The notes below the pieces were generated by a model that saw only the letters and a program-made list of their open reading frames with translations, made no database searches and had not been told where the DNA came from. Shown here in pieces: positions 23,901 through 33,089 of a DNA stretch of 64,000 bases. The position numbers were made by a program, and so were the translations under genes. This stretch comes from Pseudomonas sp. PH1b (GTDB taxonomy: Bacteria; Pseudomonadota; Gammaproteobacteria; Pseudomonadales; Pseudomonadaceae), in assembly GCF_000633395.1 (NCBI RefSeq), contig NZ_AYMU01000018.1, forward strand, positions 1-64,000, given 5' to 3'. Numbering within the stretch: position 1 is the first letter of the stretch; every line of letters begins with the position of its first letter.

Positions 23901-25157
23901 ATGGATATGTTGGCAGCAGCGCGTCTGGGGGATGAGATCGCCCATGGTTTTGGTGTCGCGGCGATGGTGGCCGGGGCCGTTGTCGGCGCCCTGATCGGGG
24001 CCGCCGTGGTGGCCGCGACGGTGGCCACCGGTGGGGTGGCAATCGCCATCATCGCGGGCTCGGTGGCCGCGGGCGGCCTGTCGATGTTCCAGATCGCCAA
24101 GGGCCTGAGCACCATCTTCAACCTGCCCGAACCCGGCACGGGGGTGTTGGTGGAGGGCAGCTTCAACGTCTATATCAACCTGCGCAATGGCATGCGCGCA
24201 GGGCAGGACAGCTCGTCCTCGTGCAGCGGCCTGCCGCTGAACCACCCGATCTGGCCATTCCCGGTGCTGATCGCCGAGGGCAGCGCCAAGGTCACCATCA
24301 ACGGCAAGCCGGCTGCGCGGTTGCAGAGCAAGATGGTCTGCGGCGCCCATATCAAGACCGGCAGCCACAACACCTTCATCGGCGGCCCCACGGTGCAAGT
24401 GGCCTTCGTGCTGGATATCGAAGGCTGGATGCACACCGGGCTCGAGGCCCTGGGGATCGCCGCGGCAGGCGCTGCACTGGTGATGGCGGCCATGGCCGGT
24501 TTTGCCGCCTTTGCCGGGGCCGTTGCCATCGGCGGAGCGATGATGGGCGGCATGGAGTTGCTCGGGCAACTGGGCGATCGCCTCGGCCCGGGTTATCGCG
24601 ACCTGCTCCAGGGCATGGCCGGCATGGCGATGCTGGGCCTGGGGCCGAAGATGGCCAAGAGAATCGAGCCGCCCAAGTTCAAGCCGGGCTTCAGCGAGGC
24701 CGACATCCTCGGCATTCCCAAGGGCTCGCGCCCGGACCCGTCGGAATACCTGACCCCGCAATACATGTCCCGGCACCTGGCGCAGTTCGACAAGGGCGCC
24801 TCGCGATTGATGCCCAAAGGTAACCTGGACAAGTACGGCATCGCTCAGAGGGATGGCACTTCGTTCATAATGCCCAAGCATGAGGTTGACCAGCTCCTGG
24901 CCCGCACCAAGGGCAATAACCGCGCGCTGGAGGAGGCCCTGGGCCTTCCGGAAAAATTCCTCGAGACCGGCGAGTTGGTGCGCATCGACCTCCCCGCACC
25001 CAAGGACATGGGCCTGCGCATTCCTTCGGGCAATGAGGCCGGGGCCAACGATTTCTGGATCCCCGGCGGCAAGCTGCCCAAGGGCACCAGTGAAGCGGTG
25101 ATCGATGCCGGCGGGGTCAAGACCAGTGACCTGGATTGGAAAATACTCAAATTCTAA
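23901..25157 (+). CDS. T6SS prePAAR/PAAR-like effector with unassigned C-terminal toxin domain
   Basis: A 418-residue specialised effector. The prePAAR motif AARLGDEIAH (residues 6-15, pattern AARxxDxxxH) precedes a membrane region (17-60). A PAAR-like domain (about 75-170; EGSFNVYINLRN, GSAKVTINGKPAARLQSKMVCG) is followed by a second membrane region (about 183-222). The tip (about 262-418) contains LTPQYMSRHLAQFDKGASR, AQRDGTSFIMPKHEVDQLL and RIPSGNEAGANDFWIPGGKLP. I recall similar tails in Rhs and CdiA proteins, but cannot name the activity. The chaperone gene precedes it and a candidate immunity gene begins 9 bp after it. Confidence 0.8.
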   Translation: MDMLAAARLGDEIAHGFGVAAMVAGAVVGALIGAAVVAATVATGGVAIAIIAGSVAAGGLSMFQIAKGLSTIFNLPEPGTGVLVEGSFNVYINLRNGMRAGQDSSSSCSGLPLNHPIWPFPVLIAEGSAKVTINGKPAARLQSKMVCGAHIKTGSHNTFIGGPTVQVAFVLDIEGWMHTGLEALGIAAAGAALVMAAMAGFAAFAGAVAIGGAMMGGMELLGQLGDRLGPGYRDLLQGMAGMAMLGLGPKMAKRIEPPKFKPGFSEADILGIPKGSRPDPSEYLTPQYMSRHLAQFDKGASRLMPKGNLDKYGIAQRDGTSFIMPKHEVDQLLARTKGNNRALEEALGLPEKFLETGELVRIDLPAPKDMGLRIPSGNEAGANDFWIPGGKLPKGTSEAVIDAGGVKTSDLDWKILKF

Positions 25158-25165
25158 GGACCGAC

Positions 25166-25429
25166 ATGAAATTCAACGATCTGTTTGTAAACCGTGAAGA
25201 GATGTTCTCGATGGGCATCGAGGAAGTCTCCGGCCAGTACTACGTCTCCTTCCCGGTCAGCAACGGCATGGTCGACTACGAAGAGTACTACGCCATCGAT
25301 CGGGCCACCTTCGAGTTGTTTGAGCAGGACCTGCAAGCGGCGCTGGAGTTTGTCACCCGCGCCAGGAAGCGCGAGCTGGATCAATTGCTGATGATGAAGC
25401 CGGGCAATAATCGCGGCACGGCGATCTGA
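25166..25429 (+). CDS. Candidate immunity protein for the PAAR effector
   Basis: An 87-residue, acidic protein without a signal peptide (MKFNDLFVNREEMFSMGIEEV...). It resembles no family I know. ATG 25166 follows AAGGA, 8 bases after the effector stop. Toxin-then-immunity order and the cytosolic character suggest that it blocks the effector tip in the producing cell's cytoplasm. An in-frame ATG at 25136 lies inside the effector gene and is less likely. Confidence 0.7.
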   Translation: MKFNDLFVNREEMFSMGIEEVSGQYYVSFPVSNGMVDYEEYYAIDRATFELFEQDLQAALEFVTRARKRELDQLLMMKPGNNRGTAI

Positions 25430-25459
25430 GCTCAAGCCCGGCTCGTCAGCGCCGCCGGC

Positions 25460-26119
25460 TCAGGCCAGCGGGGCCTGGAAAACCACCTTGCCAAAGCGGT
25501 TCTTGACGCTGTAACCGCTGTCGGTCACTTCGGCCGTCTTGAAGAAATCGCGGCGGTCGATCAGCCCGGGCAGATCGTTCATGCAGATCTTTTCCGCCGC
25601 CTCTGCGCCGGGCCGGGTGACCTCGCAGTACCAGGCTTCGCCGACGGCTGAATCAAGGCGTCGGAAAATGTCGAAGCGGGTTTTTCGGTCCTTGCTGCTT
25701 TTGCTCAATTTCTTGATCGGCAGGGTCAACTGGAACTGGGCCTGAGCGACGGCGTCGGCGGTGGCGTTGATCGCGTCGACCGCTTGTGCATTCTCGCCTT
25801 TGCGGGTGGCAATCGCGATCAGGTTCTGTCGCAGCAGCTCCAGCAACTGGTTGTTCTGCGTGGCAGGGTCCTGGGCCAGGAAGTGCTTGAAGTCGAAATC
25901 CTCGATGAACACGCAGGTGACGCCCAGAACGTTGTCGAACGCCTCTTCATCTCCTTGCGGTCCCAGCGCTATGGTTACCTTGCTGCTGCCGTTGACGTCG
26001 ATTTTCGGCAGCAAGGCCATGAAGATTTCAGTGAGGGGGTGGCTCAGTTGGCGAAGGCGGGTGCCTACCGTGCGTGGGGCCGCATCACTTTCTTGAAGGG
26101 TCAGCATGTTGAGTGTCAT
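25460..26119 (-). CDS. Candidate immunity protein for the Rhs effector
   Basis: A 219-residue protein without a signal peptide. I recognise no family; it has a DFDFKHFLAQD segment, a Lys-rich stretch LPIKKLSKSSKDRKTRF and an Ala-rich helix before it. It lies 19 bp after the Rhs stop on the same strand, the standard immunity place. ATG 26119 avoids overlap with the Rhs tip; an in-frame start at 26191 would overlap it by 53 bp. No good ribosome-binding site is visible. The gene is convergent with the other immunity gene, 30 bp away. Confidence 0.65.
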   Translation of the reverse strand: MTLNMLTLQESDAAPRTVGTRLRQLSHPLTEIFMALLPKIDVNGSSKVTIALGPQGDEEAFDNVLGVTCVFIEDFDFKHFLAQDPATQNNQLLELLRQNLIAIATRKGENAQAVDAINATADAVAQAQFQLTLPIKKLSKSSKDRKTRFDIFRRLDSAVGEAWYCEVTRPGAEAAEKICMNDLPGLIDRRDFFKTAEVTDSGYSVKNRFGKVVFQAPLA

Positions 26120-26138
26120 GGGGTGTTCGCTGTGCGTT

Positions 26139-29100
26139 CTAGCGGTTGTCTGGCGTGCCGTATAGTTTCGTGTAGCCATCTCGAGTGTCAACTTGCGTCA
26201 CCGGCCTCTTGTGGATGCTCGAGGGCGATTTACCGCTGTTGCGGGCACCATATTTGTCGGTGATTTTCTGCTCGGTGGCCTTGGCCTGGACCCGGGTCTT
26301 GTTCTTCTCCACGATCACCGCCTTGTAACGTCCCGGCACGGGTTTGTTGAGTGCGGCCAGCTGGGTGTTCGCCCGGGGGGAGCTGCCGTTCTTGTTCAGG
26401 GGCTGGCCGCTGATCCCCGGTTTCATCATCTTCCCTGTACGGGTATCGACGATCACATACACGTGGTTGGGCTTGGTGCTCGAGTTGCTGTTGCCATGGA
26501 CTTTGCCGCCGGCGCCGCAAGGTGCCAGGCCCAGCGGGTCGATCCAGCCGAAAGGGTTGTCGGCGTAGGTATAGGCATTGATGCCACCGCCCAGGCCAAT
26601 TGGATCCGGGGTGGTGAAGCGTCCGATGTCGGGGTCGTAATAGCGCAGGGTGTTGTAGTGCAGGCCGGTTTCCCGGTCCAGGTACTGACCTTGGAACCTG
26701 AGGTTCTGTTCCTCGATGTAGTAGGGCTCGCGCACCTCTTCCACGGTGTTGCCCCAGACGTGGTAGCGAGCGCGCCAGACGCTGTGACCCTGGGCTTCGG
26801 TCAGCTGTTCGGGTTGGCCGTTGAGGTCATTGTGGTAATAACGGACCTTTTGCGCGCCAGCCTCGCCGTCAACGCGGGCCAGGGGCTCGTATTCGTTCTC
26901 GTCGCTGTAGATATACAGGCTGCTCTGGGAGTGCTTGTGCTCTTGCAGCAGGCGCATGCCTTCCCAGGTGAAGCGGGTGTCGCCCAGGGGATAACCCTGC
27001 GGATCATGGACGCTTTTAAGGATGCGTCGCCCCAGTGGGTCGTAGCTCATCTGCACCCGGGTTTCACCGCCGGGGCCCTGGTTCTGAACTTCCACCAGAC
27101 GGTGTTCGGCATCGTAGCTAAAGCGCTGTACGCCTCGCTTGCCGCTGCGCTTCTCACTCAAGCGCCCGAAAGCATCGTAGCGATAGCGCTTGTCCTGATA
27201 GGTCAGCAGCAGGTTGTGGCGCACCCGCCCAGCACCTGCCTGCGGGCCGTCGAGCAGGTTGGCGGCGGCGTCGTAGGCGAAGGTTTCATTGTGCCCGTGC
27301 AGATGCCCCTGGCTGGCGATGATGCGCCCACTGGCGTCATAGCCCAGCAGGTGTTGATCCTGGCCGTTGGCGTGCCGGTCGGTACGCCCGATCAGCTGGT
27401 CGCCGGGGTCGAATTCGAAGTGGCGCTGGGCGCTGGGTGGCAGTGCCGCGAGTGTTTGTGCCGGGCGCCTGACCCGTGAGCGCAAGCGACCGCAACGGTC
27501 GTATTCGCTGTGGGTGCTGATCTGCCCCTGGGTGCGCAACACTTCGCGATGCAGGCGGTCGCGCTCGAAATCACTGATCACCAGGCCGTCAAGATTGATC
27601 TGGTGCAGGTGGCCACTGCCGTAATACAGCCGGTTCAGTTGGCGGCCGTCCGGCAGGCGGGTCTGGACCAGGTTGTCGAGTTCGTCGTAGTGATGCTCAA
27701 GACTGCCCGCTGCGCTGCGTTCTTCCAGCAGGCGGCCGAGGGCATCGTAGGCGAAGCCCAACTGTTGCTGGCGCCCCAGGGTGTCGGTGAATTCTACGGC
27801 GGTCAGTTGGTCCAGCGGGTCGTAGCGGTATCGGGTCACCCCGTCGTCGGTGATCTTGGCGATCAGGCGCCCTACCGGGTCGCGCTGCAAGTGATGAATG
27901 ATCGGCGCCGCAGGCGTTGATTCCGCTGCCAGCCGGTGGTCGCTGTGGGGTGTCGGCACGAACTCGATACGGGTCGGGTTGTCCAGCGGGTCATAGGCGT
28001 AACGCCGGGCGCCGCCATCCAGGTTCTGTTGCGCGATCAGGCGATCGCCGGCATCCCAGGAAAAGCCATAGCTCTCGTCGTTTTCGTTGCTCAGGGCCAG
28101 CAGGCGCCTGTAGCTGTCGTAGCTGAAGCCGACACGCCGGCCCAGGGCGTCGGTACGCTGCTGGACCTGGCCGCGAGTGTTGTACTGGTAGCCCGTGGCA
28201 TGGCCGGCGGGGTCGATGTAGGCGGTCAACTGGCCGCTGGCATCACGCTGGAAGCGTTCTATGCGGCCGTCCGGCAGTTGGCTTTGCAGCAGATAGCCAT
28301 TGGTATCGTGTTCGTAGGTCTGGCGCTCGCCCAGGGCATTGGTCACCACTTGCAGGCAACCGCGACGGTCGTAGCCGAAGGTGGTGGGTAGGCCCGAGCA
28401 GTCGACATGCTTGACCAACTGCCCGGCGTCATTCCAGTGCAGGTGTTTGCTCTTGCCGCTGGCGTCGATCACTTCCACGACCAGGCCCCGGGCGTCATGG
28501 CGGTATTGGGTGACCTGGCCCAGGGGGTCGGTTTCGCGGATGCGGTTGCCCCGTTGGTCGTACGCGTAGCTCCAGCTGCTGCCTGCCGCATCGGTGTGCA
28601 CCAGCGGCAGCGACCAGTGCTCCAGCCACAGGGTGGTCTCGGCACGACCCAGTGGGTCGGTGGCCGAGCACAGGTTGCCGGTCTCGTCATAGCCAAACCG
28701 GTATTGGCCGCCTTGGGGATCGGTGGCGCTCAGCAGCTGGCGCTCGTCGTTCCACTCGAACTGCCAGGCCAGGCCCAGGTTGTCGATGTATTCGGTGATC
28801 TGCTGCTGGGCGTTCCAGCGCCGCAGGCTGGTGCGCTGCAAGCCGTCGCGAATGCGCGTGGTACCGGCCTGCAAGTCATAGTCGAAGCAGTAGTCGGCGC
28901 CGTCATCGGTCCAGTGCCGGACTACCCGCCATTCGCGCTGGTCGATGCAGGCCCATTCATAGAAGCAGCGCAGGCCGGTGGGCAGCCGGTGTTCGGTCAT
29001 GCGCCGGCCAGCGTCGTAGGCGAAGCACCGTTGCAGCTGGGCATTGGCGTCGTGCACCGCGGCCAAGTCACCCTGGGCATCGTAGTCGTAGCGCACCAGT

Positions 29101-30575
29101 AGCTCGCGCTGTTGGTCGGCGTAGAGGCGCTCGATGCACGCCACTCGCCGTGGCCACGTGGCGCTGTAGGTCAGCGCGATCCGAGTCAGTTCGTGTGCAT
29201 CGTGCAGGCCGCTGATGCGCCCCGATTCGTCGTAGTCGATATGGATGCGGTTGTCATTGCGGTCCCCCAGCAAGCCGAGACGCAACCTCGACGGTTGGGC
29301 CGGGCTCGGTTCGAACAGGCGATACAGGCCATCTTCGCTTTCGATCAGCAAGCGCCCATCGGCGTTGTGCTTCACGCTCAGCCCTTCCCCCGGGCAGAAC
29401 ACGGCAGCGCCCGGGGCAACCCAGCCCATGTCGATACGCCGGCCCTGCTCGTCGCAGTAGATCAGGCGCTGGGTACCCTCGTGGGTGTCGATCTCCACGC
29501 TGATTTCATAGGGCACGCTCCAGCCCGCGCCGAACAGCCCGTCGCGGCGCAGGTCATGGCTGTTGTAGAAACGCTGCCAGTCGATGGGCAGGAGGCCGGG
29601 GAGCACGAAATCCAGGTCCTCGTCGTCCCCCAGCACCTTGGCCCCGGTCGCCGCGTGCACCGGGTTCGGCGAGCCGGCGATGGCCCGGGTCAGGGCGTTG
29701 GTCGCCTGGCCCACGACAAAGGAGTTGACCCCCGCCATCAGCATGCACGGCAGGTTGCTGAGGAATTTGCCCTTGCCGCCCTTGAGCATCATCAGCACGC
29801 TCACCGCCAGGCCCACCCCCGGGGTCTTGCCGCTGCGGATCTCGCGCACCACCACCGAGCCGCCGCCGATGGTCACGTCGGGGGAGATCGGGCCGGCGGA
29901 CACCACCTTGGCGTCGCAGGTGCTGCGATCACCGCTGCGCACCGCGGGCTGGCCCTCGATGCTGACCTTTTCCGAACCCTCGGCCAGGTACTGCAAGGGC
30001 ATCGGCGGGTGCTTGGTGCAGGTCACCAGGTCCTGGTCCTTGGGCTCGGAACCCGGAGCCGGGGAGGCCACGGTGGGGCGCCACATCTGCGAGAAGAACG
30101 CCTTGGCCATGTCGAGGAATCCCGCGTCCTCCTGTGGAGTCGCCGAGGGCGTGTCAGTCGCCTCGCCTTCCTCGGCGCCGTCGCCGCTGATCCGCGACGG
30201 CGGCGCAGTGCCGGCGGCGCGGGCCGCCGGTTTGTGGTTGGTCAGGACCTTGGTCGAGCCACTGGCGATGGTGGCCTGGATCGAGGGCGGGAACAGGGCG
30301 TTGCCGATGTCCTCGCATAATCCGCTGAGTTTCTTGTCGGCCCCGGTCTTGCTCATCACCACGCCGACCACCACGCCCACCACCAGCCCCAGCACGCAGG
30401 CGCCAAGGCCACCGGTGGCCACGGTGATCCCGGCTGCCGCGGCCACCGCCATGGTCGCCAGGGCGCCGATGGCTACGTTGGCCGCCACCTCGAGCACACC
30501 GCCGAGGATGTCGGCCATCATCGAGGTGTGTTCCAGCCCGTCGCCCAGCCGAGCGGCCCACAAGGCGTCAGACAT
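26139..30575 (-). CDS. Rhs-family T6SS effector with prePAAR, PAAR and GIY-YIG/URI-like tip
   Basis: A 1478-residue effector. The N-terminus has the prePAAR motif AARLGDGLEH (7-16) and one membrane region (about 28-75). A PAAR/DUF4150-like domain follows (about 185-275; GSEKVSIEGQPAVRSGD). The Rhs shell (about 310-1330) has many YD repeats (YxxxGxL type) and ends in INAYTYADNPFGWIDPLGL, the self-cleavage motif. The 128-residue tip contains HVYVI, KPGIS, SPRANTQL, ATEQK and GARNSGKSP in the order of the Tyr, Tyr-like, Arg, Glu and Asn positions of GIY-YIG/URI nucleases. I infer a DNase tip. Confidence 0.85.
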   Translation of the reverse strand: MSDALWAARLGDGLEHTSMMADILGGVLEVAANVAIGALATMAVAAAAGITVATGGLGACVLGLVVGVVVGVVMSKTGADKKLSGLCEDIGNALFPPSIQATIASGSTKVLTNHKPAARAAGTAPPSRISGDGAEEGEATDTPSATPQEDAGFLDMAKAFFSQMWRPTVASPAPGSEPKDQDLVTCTKHPPMPLQYLAEGSEKVSIEGQPAVRSGDRSTCDAKVVSAGPISPDVTIGGGSVVVREIRSGKTPGVGLAVSVLMMLKGGKGKFLSNLPCMLMAGVNSFVVGQATNALTRAIAGSPNPVHAATGAKVLGDDEDLDFVLPGLLPIDWQRFYNSHDLRRDGLFGAGWSVPYEISVEIDTHEGTQRLIYCDEQGRRIDMGWVAPGAAVFCPGEGLSVKHNADGRLLIESEDGLYRLFEPSPAQPSRLRLGLLGDRNDNRIHIDYDESGRISGLHDAHELTRIALTYSATWPRRVACIERLYADQQRELLVRYDYDAQGDLAAVHDANAQLQRCFAYDAGRRMTEHRLPTGLRCFYEWACIDQREWRVVRHWTDDGADYCFDYDLQAGTTRIRDGLQRTSLRRWNAQQQITEYIDNLGLAWQFEWNDERQLLSATDPQGGQYRFGYDETGNLCSATDPLGRAETTLWLEHWSLPLVHTDAAGSSWSYAYDQRGNRIRETDPLGQVTQYRHDARGLVVEVIDASGKSKHLHWNDAGQLVKHVDCSGLPTTFGYDRRGCLQVVTNALGERQTYEHDTNGYLLQSQLPDGRIERFQRDASGQLTAYIDPAGHATGYQYNTRGQVQQRTDALGRRVGFSYDSYRRLLALSNENDESYGFSWDAGDRLIAQQNLDGGARRYAYDPLDNPTRIEFVPTPHSDHRLAAESTPAAPIIHHLQRDPVGRLIAKITDDGVTRYRYDPLDQLTAVEFTDTLGRQQQLGFAYDALGRLLEERSAAGSLEHHYDELDNLVQTRLPDGRQLNRLYYGSGHLHQINLDGLVISDFERDRLHREVLRTQGQISTHSEYDRCGRLRSRVRRPAQTLAALPPSAQRHFEFDPGDQLIGRTDRHANGQDQHLLGYDASGRIIASQGHLHGHNETFAYDAAANLLDGPQAGAGRVRHNLLLTYQDKRYRYDAFGRLSEKRSGKRGVQRFSYDAEHRLVEVQNQGPGGETRVQMSYDPLGRRILKSVHDPQGYPLGDTRFTWEGMRLLQEHKHSQSSLYIYSDENEYEPLARVDGEAGAQKVRYYHNDLNGQPEQLTEAQGHSVWRARYHVWGNTVEEVREPYYIEEQNLRFQGQYLDRETGLHYNTLRYYDPDIGRFTTPDPIGLGGGINAYTYADNPFGWIDPLGLAPCGAGGKVHGNSNSSTKPNHVYVIVDTRTGKMMKPGISGQPLNKNGSSPRANTQLAALNKPVPGRYKAVIVEKNKTRVQAKATEQKITDKYGARNSGKSPSSIHKRPVTQVDTRDGYTKLYGTPDNR

Positions 30576-30578
30576 GGC

Positions 30579-31004
30579 TCAACCCAGGACCAGGGTGTTC
30601 TTGATCTGTGCCCAATGGGCGGCCTCGGCGTCGCCGAGCTGCTGCGCCTTGACGTAGCTCATGGCGAGCATCTGCCGGGTGCCGGGCAGCACCAGGGCCA
30701 GTTGGTACTGGAATACCCGCTCGCTGCCCTTGCTGAACTGGCTGCGCAACTCCTGGCCGGGGATGTCCCGGGCCGGGCCCAGCAGCACAGCTTGCGGTGC
30801 CTGGTAGCGCAGTTCCTGGACTTGTTGCTCGAGCCGCTGCAGCTGGCTGGCCAGGCTGCTTTCCAGGGTCTCGCCGTCGGCCAGCAGGCTGCGGCTGACG
30901 ATCAGCGAGGTCCCCAGTGCCGGGAACTTGAGGATGTTGATCGAGGCATCCTGCAATTCACTGGCGGGCAGTTGGAAGTGCATTTCGTTGAGGCGGTAGG
31001 TCAT
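30579..31004 (-). CDS. DUF1795 (DcrB-like) T6SS effector chaperone, Eag type
   Basis: A 141-residue cytosolic protein (MTYRLNEMHFQLP...QDASINILKFPALG). It should bind the N-terminal membrane segment of the Rhs effector encoded 3 bp downstream. The N-terminal pattern is shared with the chaperone at 23443-23877. It stands between vgrG and rhs, so VgrG, chaperone, effector and immunity protein are probably co-transcribed. Confidence 0.85.
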   Translation of the reverse strand: MTYRLNEMHFQLPASELQDASINILKFPALGTSLIVSRSLLADGETLESSLASQLQRLEQQVQELRYQAPQAVLLGPARDIPGQELRSQFSKGSERVFQYQLALVLPGTRQMLAMSYVKAQQLGDAEAAHWAQIKNTLVLG

Positions 31005-31019
31005 GGTGCAAGCATCCGG

Positions 31020-32963
31020 TTACTGGCCTGTGGCCGTGGGGAAGGCGGCTTTCACCTGGGCGCTGATGGCGCCCTGTACACCCTGGCCCTCGGTGGTGGT
31101 ATCCGGACCGCCGCCGTTGTTCAGGTGCAGCACGCCGCCGGTGTTGATCTGCGCGTCGCTGGAGGCATGAACACTGATGTTGACCCCACACAGGTTGATC
31201 TGGCCGCTGGCGTTGAGCTCCAGGATGCTGGCCCCGCACACCAGGCGCAGGCGTTCGCCGACCTCGATCACATAGCTCTGGCCGACGCTGTCGAGCTTCT
31301 TCTCGCCGACCCGCAGTTCATCCACATGCTGGACGATCCGCGTGCGCTTGTTGCCGATGGTCACGTACTCGTCGTGGCCGATACTCTTGTTGCGATTGTT
31401 GCCCACCGAATGGCTTTCGTTGACCTCGACCACGATGTCCTGGTTGCGCTCGGCGTGGATGTACAGTTGCTCCGCGCCCTTTTTGTCCTCCATGCGGATT
31501 TCGTTGAAGTTGGCCGGGCTGCCGCCCTTGCTCGAGCGACTCTTCATCCCGCTCTGGGTGGCGTTGGCCGGCAGGTCGTAGGGCACGCTCTGCTCGGCGT
31601 TGTACACCCGGCCGGTGATGATCGGGCGGTCGGGATCGCCTTCCAGGAAGCTGACGATGACTTCCTGGCCGATGCGCGGAATCTGCATCGAGCCCCAGTT
31701 CTTGCCGGCCCAGGCCTGGGACACGCGAATCCAGCAGGAGCTGTTTTCGTTGGACTGGTCGTGGCGGTCCCAGTGGAAGTGCACCTTGACCCGGCCGTAC
31801 TGGTCGGTCCAGATTTCCTCGCCGGACGGGCCTACCACCCGCGCGGTCTGTGGGCCCTGGACCATGGGCTTGTGGGTGCTGGCCAGGGGCCGGAAGCTCT
31901 GCTGGGCGTCGATGCAGGTCAGGCTGCTTTCAAATTGCGCCGAACCGCCGCCGGCGCCGCTTTCCAGGCTTTCCTGGACCAGGTAGTAGCGGATGCCGAC
32001 GATCAGGTATTCGCGGTTCTGGTCCTGACGGCTGAAGCCACTGAGGGTAAACAGGTTGCCCACCCCCAGGCCCCGGGCATTGCCGCTGAACTCGATGCGC
32101 TCATGCAGGCTTTGCAGGGCTTGGATGCGGGTCTGGGCATAGTGCTCGCCGTCGCTGCTCTGCACGTAGGTGCCGGGGTAGTCGTACAACGGGTAGTCGC
32201 CGGCGGTGTGCGGGCGCGGCATGGCCGAGCGCACATCGATCCGCGCACTGGGGCGCTGGAAGTCGTAGTCGTTGAGTTCAAGAGAGCCGGGCTGCACCTC
32301 CTGGGCCAGGTGCCAGTCGAACATGTGGTCGCGTTCGCGCTGTTGTTCGTCCCGCGGGTAGTAGGGCACCGAGGCGTAGCCCGGCACGCTGCTGTGGGCA
32401 CCGTAGGCGTCGGCCAGCACCAGCACGTGGCGGCCCTTTTCGTGGCGGAAGAAGTAGTAGATGCCTTCCTGCTCCATCAACCGGCTGACGAAATCGAAGC
32501 TGGTCTCGCGGTACTGCACGCAGTATTCCCACTCGCGGTAGGGGCGGCTCAGCGCATCTTCGAAGTCGGAAAACCCCAGGTCGCGAAACACCTGCTTGAT
32601 GATCTGCGGGATGCTCAGGTTCTGGAAAATCCGGCAATCGGAGGTGCGGCTCAGCAGCCACAGCCAGGGCCGCAGCGTCACTTGATAGCTGGCGAACTGG
32701 CCGCTGTCGATGTTCTGGCTGCAACGGGCGACGATGCCGTGGAAATGGCGCTGGCCGCCGCCATCCAGCTGCACGCTCAAGCCCATGGGCTTGCCCAGCA
32801 ACTGGTTGAGGTCGATGTTGGCGTCGCTGGAGGTCAGTTGCAGCTGGTAGTCGAACAGGCGTCCCAGTTCCTCGCCGCCACTCATGCTCTTGAGCAGCAG
32901 GACGTCAGGTCCCAGGGGGCAGTTGACCTGTGCCAGTCGTGTGGATTGCTGAAATAACATCAT
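31020..32963 (-). CDS. vgrG: T6SS spike protein VgrG (TssI)
   Basis: A 647-residue spike protein that tops the Hcp tube and receives PAAR tips. The gp27-like N-terminus (LLKSMSGGEELGRLFDYQLQL; EGIYYFFRHEKGRHVLVLAD) is followed by the gp5-like OB region (TARVVGPSGEEIWTDQYGRVKVHFHWDRHDQ) and QIPRIGQEVIVSFLEGDPDRPIITGRVYN. The C-terminus is a beta-prism with no added effector domain. Length and position match VgrG1a of P. aeruginosa. It is the only vgrG in the window and may serve both PAAR effectors. Confidence 0.97.
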   Translation of the reverse strand: MMLFQQSTRLAQVNCPLGPDVLLLKSMSGGEELGRLFDYQLQLTSSDANIDLNQLLGKPMGLSVQLDGGGQRHFHGIVARCSQNIDSGQFASYQVTLRPWLWLLSRTSDCRIFQNLSIPQIIKQVFRDLGFSDFEDALSRPYREWEYCVQYRETSFDFVSRLMEQEGIYYFFRHEKGRHVLVLADAYGAHSSVPGYASVPYYPRDEQQRERDHMFDWHLAQEVQPGSLELNDYDFQRPSARIDVRSAMPRPHTAGDYPLYDYPGTYVQSSDGEHYAQTRIQALQSLHERIEFSGNARGLGVGNLFTLSGFSRQDQNREYLIVGIRYYLVQESLESGAGGGSAQFESSLTCIDAQQSFRPLASTHKPMVQGPQTARVVGPSGEEIWTDQYGRVKVHFHWDRHDQSNENSSCWIRVSQAWAGKNWGSMQIPRIGQEVIVSFLEGDPDRPIITGRVYNAEQSVPYDLPANATQSGMKSRSSKGGSPANFNEIRMEDKKGAEQLYIHAERNQDIVVEVNESHSVGNNRNKSIGHDEYVTIGNKRTRIVQHVDELRVGEKKLDSVGQSYVIEVGERLRLVCGASILELNASGQINLCGVNISVHASSDAQINTGGVLHLNNGGGPDTTTEGQGVQGAISAQVKAAFPTATGQ

Positions 32964-33002
32964 CAGTCTCGTTGAATGCGTGGTGTGCCTGGCCGGCCCC
33001 CG

Positions 33003-33077
33003 GTAGGAGCGAGCTTGCTCGCGAAGGCGCCAGGTTCGTCACCGTGGCGGGCGCTTCGCCGGCAAGCCGGCTCCTGC
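33003..33077. repeat. REP doublet between clpV and vgrG
   Basis: TAGGAGCGAGCTTGCTCGCGAAGG on the left and CTTCGCCGGCAAGCCGGCTCCTGCA on the right. The two arms are different REP variants (GAGCTTGCTC versus GCCGGCAAGCCGGC), so each folds alone better than with its partner. It fills most of the gap between the T6SS core operon and the vgrG cargo genes. Confidence 0.85.
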
Positions 33078-33089
33078 AGAGGCGCGGGG

